A stretch of 64,000 nucleotides of DNA from Bacteroides stercoris ATCC 43183 (GTDB lineage: Bacteria > Bacteroidota > Bacteroidia > Bacteroidales > Bacteroidaceae), in contig NZ_CP102262.1 in assembly GCF_025147325.1 (NCBI RefSeq), positions 2,542,001 through 2,606,000 on the forward strand. The letters are read 5' to 3'. A model generated the notes under the pieces. It was not told the DNA's origin. It worked only from the letters and a program-made list of their open reading frames with translations, and did no database searches. Position 1 is the stretch's first letter; each line of letters begins with the position of its first letter. Both the position numbers and the translations under genes were made by a program. This document shows, piece by piece, positions 61,454 to 64,000 of the stretch.

Positions 61454-64000
61454 TCAGTCTCTATTGAGCGGAGTCAAATTTTCAATAGGATATACGTCTT
61501 TGTTGTGTGACTGATACCAGTTGTTGTCTTGTTGTCCGCCGGTGGTAATCCACGACCGGAACTTGTCATATACCATAGTGACGTTTCTGTTCTCAAAAGG
61601 CCATGCAAATTCTTGAGGGATTACAACAGCCCAGGCAAGGTTTTCTTTGCTGAGATAGTATCTGTTTTCGGCAACGGATGAGTCGTCATTACCGCTATTG
61701 AAGTAATGAGTACCGCCCAAGTCTGTCGGAGCAAAGCCCGCTACGTGTACTTCCGTACGCCTCCTTTGGGTTGTGGCGGGAGCTGTGATGGCGAAAATAT
61801 CAATATTGTTGATGTTCAGGTCTTCCGGCTTTACATTGGCGGAGACGGGAAATTCCATGATGATGTTATATTCCTTGGTATCTTTTTTGAACGGACCGTT
61901 TTCAAGGGTGTTGATACGCTTTTCGGTATCGGTATACTGACTTCCCCACAATTCGGTGCATGCATCACTGAAGAGGAGATAAGTGGGGATGCTTTGCTTA
62001 TTCTCGAATGATACGTCTTTTCCATTGGTTCTGAACTTGTCGGGCTTCATAGCTTGAGAGAGTTTAGTGAAGCGGATACCGGCCCCCAATGTCTTGGCTG
62101 CACCTGCGGCTCGCAGTTCAAGAGTCATTCTGAGGCGTGTCACTATACCGTTTTTATCTACTTGCAGTTTTTTTCCGGACATTACGATTACAAGGTCGTT
62201 CATGTCAAAATCGCCATATGCAGGCCAATTGTCCTCAAAAGCAAACGTATACACGTCGCTGTCTTTGATTTCGATGGGGAAGTCGGGGTCTTTCTCTTCT
62301 TCACCCTTATTGCCTTCGTCATAGATTCCGCCGCAAGTCTCGATGGTGTATTTGGATTCATCATAACCGGTATTGACGCTTTCGTTCTTCTTAAACGGGT
62401 GATACTGGCTCAGACCCTCTATTTTTCCTTCTATGACCAGATTGTTGCTTAATAATTGGACGTTGGTGGGCTCTTCGAATTTAATTTTTTCGGCCTTAAT
62501 CATTGACTTGTCATTGTTGGTGACATTCACTGCCTGGAAAATGACGTCACCGCGTTTTACTTCGAACTCTCTGGCTTTAATCATGGAGCCGTCTATCAGC
62601 GTGAATTTGGAGTCGGTCAGGCTTTCTATTTCGGGTACAGGCAGCCACTCTGTGTCAGTTTCGTTGGCACGGCCGGCGGTAATGGCCCCCTTGTTTAATG
62701 TTACGTTTCTGAACTTGAATTCCTTTTTCACAATAACGGTGCAACTGTTGTATAGGACATCGGACGATGAGTTTGTAAATTTGGACGTTTCGATGAAGCC
62801 ATCGTTGTACACAGACAGGCCACCCTCTATTTCATAGCCGCTTATCCGGGCCTCATAATGGTTGATGATGACGGTTGCGGTGGAGTTGTTGGTTCTTGTC
62901 TTACCGTCAGTTTCATCGAATCTGACACTGCCGTAATTGAATAGCCTGCCGCCATTGAGTTTTATATTCGTAGCACTGTTTAAGTCGGCCTTATTCAAAA
63001 TCCTGGCATCGATGAAGTTGAGTTCATGAGCGTTTAATGTGCCGTGATTGATGACGTTGCTGCCGTTGATGGTGATTTTGTCGGCGACTTCGATTTTTCC
63101 TGCGTTGAATAGTTCCGGTTGCTTGCCAAGATTCATTGTCAGGCTTCCATTGGTTGAAATTGTACCGAAATTCTTGGTAGGACATCCTAAACTGAGAGAA
63201 GTGCATTCGAGGCTGCCGTCATGTTGCAGGGTAAGCGTGTTTTCATTACCGATGGTGAGATTATTTGCAATGATTCTGCCTCCACCCATTACATATATAT
63301 CGAGGTTTGAATTAAGGCTGCTCCAACCGCTTAATTTCCAGACGCCCTGTACGAATACAGTTGCTCTGCCGCTGTTTGTTTTTAGCTGGATGGTATAAGG
63401 AGAATCCGATGTGTATTCTTTTCCTATGATATACTTCGCTCCGTTGGCAAGTGTGCCTGTATTCCAAGGGTCAATGTAACCATCCGATACACTTGGAACG
63501 GCTGGTATCACTTCCGCTTCCTTATATTCTTTATCGGCGATTTCCGTTATGCCGGCTGCCTGTGCCGCTTCGAATGCCGAGTGGGAATTACCGGCAGTCT
63601 TGTTTGTGGCTCTTGTTCTTGTACCGGTTGAAACATTGTACAGTTTGCATTCCAATATACCTCCGTTTTCAGGGATACTGTATTCGTATATTTCTTTGCG
63701 TTGCTTGGGATCGGTTTGACGGATAAACAGTCTTGTTGCGGCTTTGGAGACGTTGATTTCCGCGTTGTAATTTCCGTTCTTGTTGGCAGTACCCACCGCA
63801 ATGGGGACAGCGCTTATGTCGGATATCGGGTTGGCGGTAAAGATTTCAATAAGATACTTATATCGCCCGTCAAATTCATCGTTTATCTCAACATTCAGAT
63901 TTACGGTGTTGACCATGGACCAGTCAAAACCATCGGGGGCGGTAAAGTCTTCTCCTAAGGGATTTTCTTTCGGTTTTGTCTGAATGCCCCTTTCAGGATC
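61454..64000 (-). CDS. LruC-domain surface protein (5' end outside window)
   Basis: The frame is open through the window edge, so the N-terminus (with any lipoprotein signal) is missing. The visible 848 residues start with GFDWSMVNTVNLNVEIN, a beta domain. A middle region of repeated right-handed beta-helix turns rich in N, S, T and G follows (about residues 180-500). A C-terminal LruC/DUF4842 domain has FEDNWPAYGDFDMNDLVIV, with acidic residues suited to calcium binding. Such proteins are cell-surface or adhesin-like in Bacteroides. It is on the same strand as the polysaccharide arm but ends at its own terminator, so it is a separate unit. Confidence 0.82.
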   Translation of the reverse strand, partial: DPERGIQTKPKENPLGEDFTAPDGFDWSMVNTVNLNVEINDEFDGRYKYLIEIFTANPISDISAVPIAVGTANKNGNYNAEINVSKAATRLFIRQTDPKQRKEIYEYSIPENGGILECKLYNVSTGTRTRATNKTAGNSHSAFEAAQAAGITEIADKEYKEAEVIPAVPSVSDGYIDPWNTGTLANGAKYIIGKEYTSDSPYTIQLKTNSGRATVFVQGVWKLSGWSSLNSNLDIYVMGGGRIIANNLTIGNENTLTLQHDGSLECTSLSLGCPTKNFGTISTNGSLTMNLGKQPELFNAGKIEVADKITINGSNVINHGTLNAHELNFIDARILNKADLNSATNIKLNGGRLFNYGSVRFDETDGKTRTNNSTATVIINHYEARISGYEIEGGLSVYNDGFIETSKFTNSSSDVLYNSCTVIVKKEFKFRNVTLNKGAITAGRANETDTEWLPVPEIESLTDSKFTLIDGSMIKAREFEVKRGDVIFQAVNVTNNDKSMIKAEKIKFEEPTNVQLLSNNLVIEGKIEGLSQYHPFKKNESVNTGYDESKYTIETCGGIYDEGNKGEEEKDPDFPIEIKDSDVYTFAFEDNWPAYGDFDMNDLVIVMSGKKLQVDKNGIVTRLRMTLELRAAGAAKTLGAGIRFTKLSQAMKPDKFRTNGKDVSFENKQSIPTYLLFSDACTELWGSQYTDTEKRINTLENGPFKKDTKEYNIIMEFPVSANVKPEDLNINNIDIFAITAPATTQRRRTEVHVAGFAPTDLGGTHYFNSGNDDSSVAENRYYLSKENLAWAVVIPQEFAWPFENRNVTMVYDKFRSWITTGGQQDNNWYQSHNKDVYPIENLTPLNRD

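Noticed and set aside
1..64000. tRNA, rRNA, insertion sequence or phage genes
   Set aside because: No cloverleaf, rRNA-like stretch, transposase, integrase or phage structural gene was found by reading both strands.

Overview
The window looks like a chromosomal segment of a Bacteroides species. The evidence is the recurring Bacteroides-type promoter (a TAnnTTTG element near -7, sometimes a TTTG near -33), the lack of Shine-Dalgarno sequences, and the gene families present: a fused BioB-BioA, a LruC-domain surface protein, DUF3829 and TlpA/DUF4369-type lipoproteins, and a GIN-domain protein. The species cannot be fixed from the sequence alone. No rRNA, tRNA, insertion sequence, phage gene or cas gene was seen.

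Layout: (1) 1-4149 carries housekeeping and stress genes: a truncated polyferredoxin-like membrane protein, an ABC-F ATPase with a long structured leader, cytidine deaminase, and a LysM glucosaminidase. (2) 4464-14976 is an efflux-type operon: one membrane fusion protein, one ATPase and six MacB/FtsX-like permeases in three A/B pairs, with a GIN-domain protein between pairs one and two. It is preceded by a good sigma-54 promoter with two upstream enhancer-like palindromes. A sensor kinase with an ABC-type binding domain follows. (3) 17693-22787 holds a sugar-isomerase-like protein, an aminotransferase, a LolC/E-like permease and a glycosyltransferase. (4) 22837-29240 is a complete minus-strand biotin set, bioBA-bioF-bioG-bioC-bioD. 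(5) 29589-32310 encodes the anaerobic ribonucleotide reductase pair nrdD-nrdG. (6) 32674-36996 has a degenerate MetE-like protein, a TlpA-like lipoprotein, ribosomal protein S16 and a DUF3829 lipoprotein. (7) 37032-43316 is a hexuronate catabolism locus: a LacI-type regulator, altronate dehydratase and an NhaC-type antiporter on the minus strand, with KDG kinase and KDPG aldolase divergent. A 46-bp near-perfect palindrome contains both divergent promoters. (8) 43991-61251 is an exopolysaccharide/capsule locus. Two convergent arms carry glycosyltransferases, a flippase, a polymerase, a GumC/Wzz-like protein, a TolC-like protein, an initiating sugar transferase with a degenerate receiver domain, and a stand-alone receiver. 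(9) The window ends inside a LruC-domain protein gene.

The most unusual signal is a set of four short arrays (4207-4355, 24202-24279, 29374-29544, 49757-49841). Each is a string of odd-length imperfect palindromes, 7-9 bp arms around one central G or C, at a strict pitch of 22 bp. Where the array lies inside a coding gene (bioC) the pitch is 21 bp, which keeps the frame. The palindrome sequence differs between arrays but the architecture is constant. Two mini-elements sharing a GGCACGGATT / AATCCGTGTC hairpin and two heptamer tandem arrays add to the repeat content. A promoter-driven AGGTAA-repeat transcript ahead of the polysaccharide locus is a candidate non-coding RNA.
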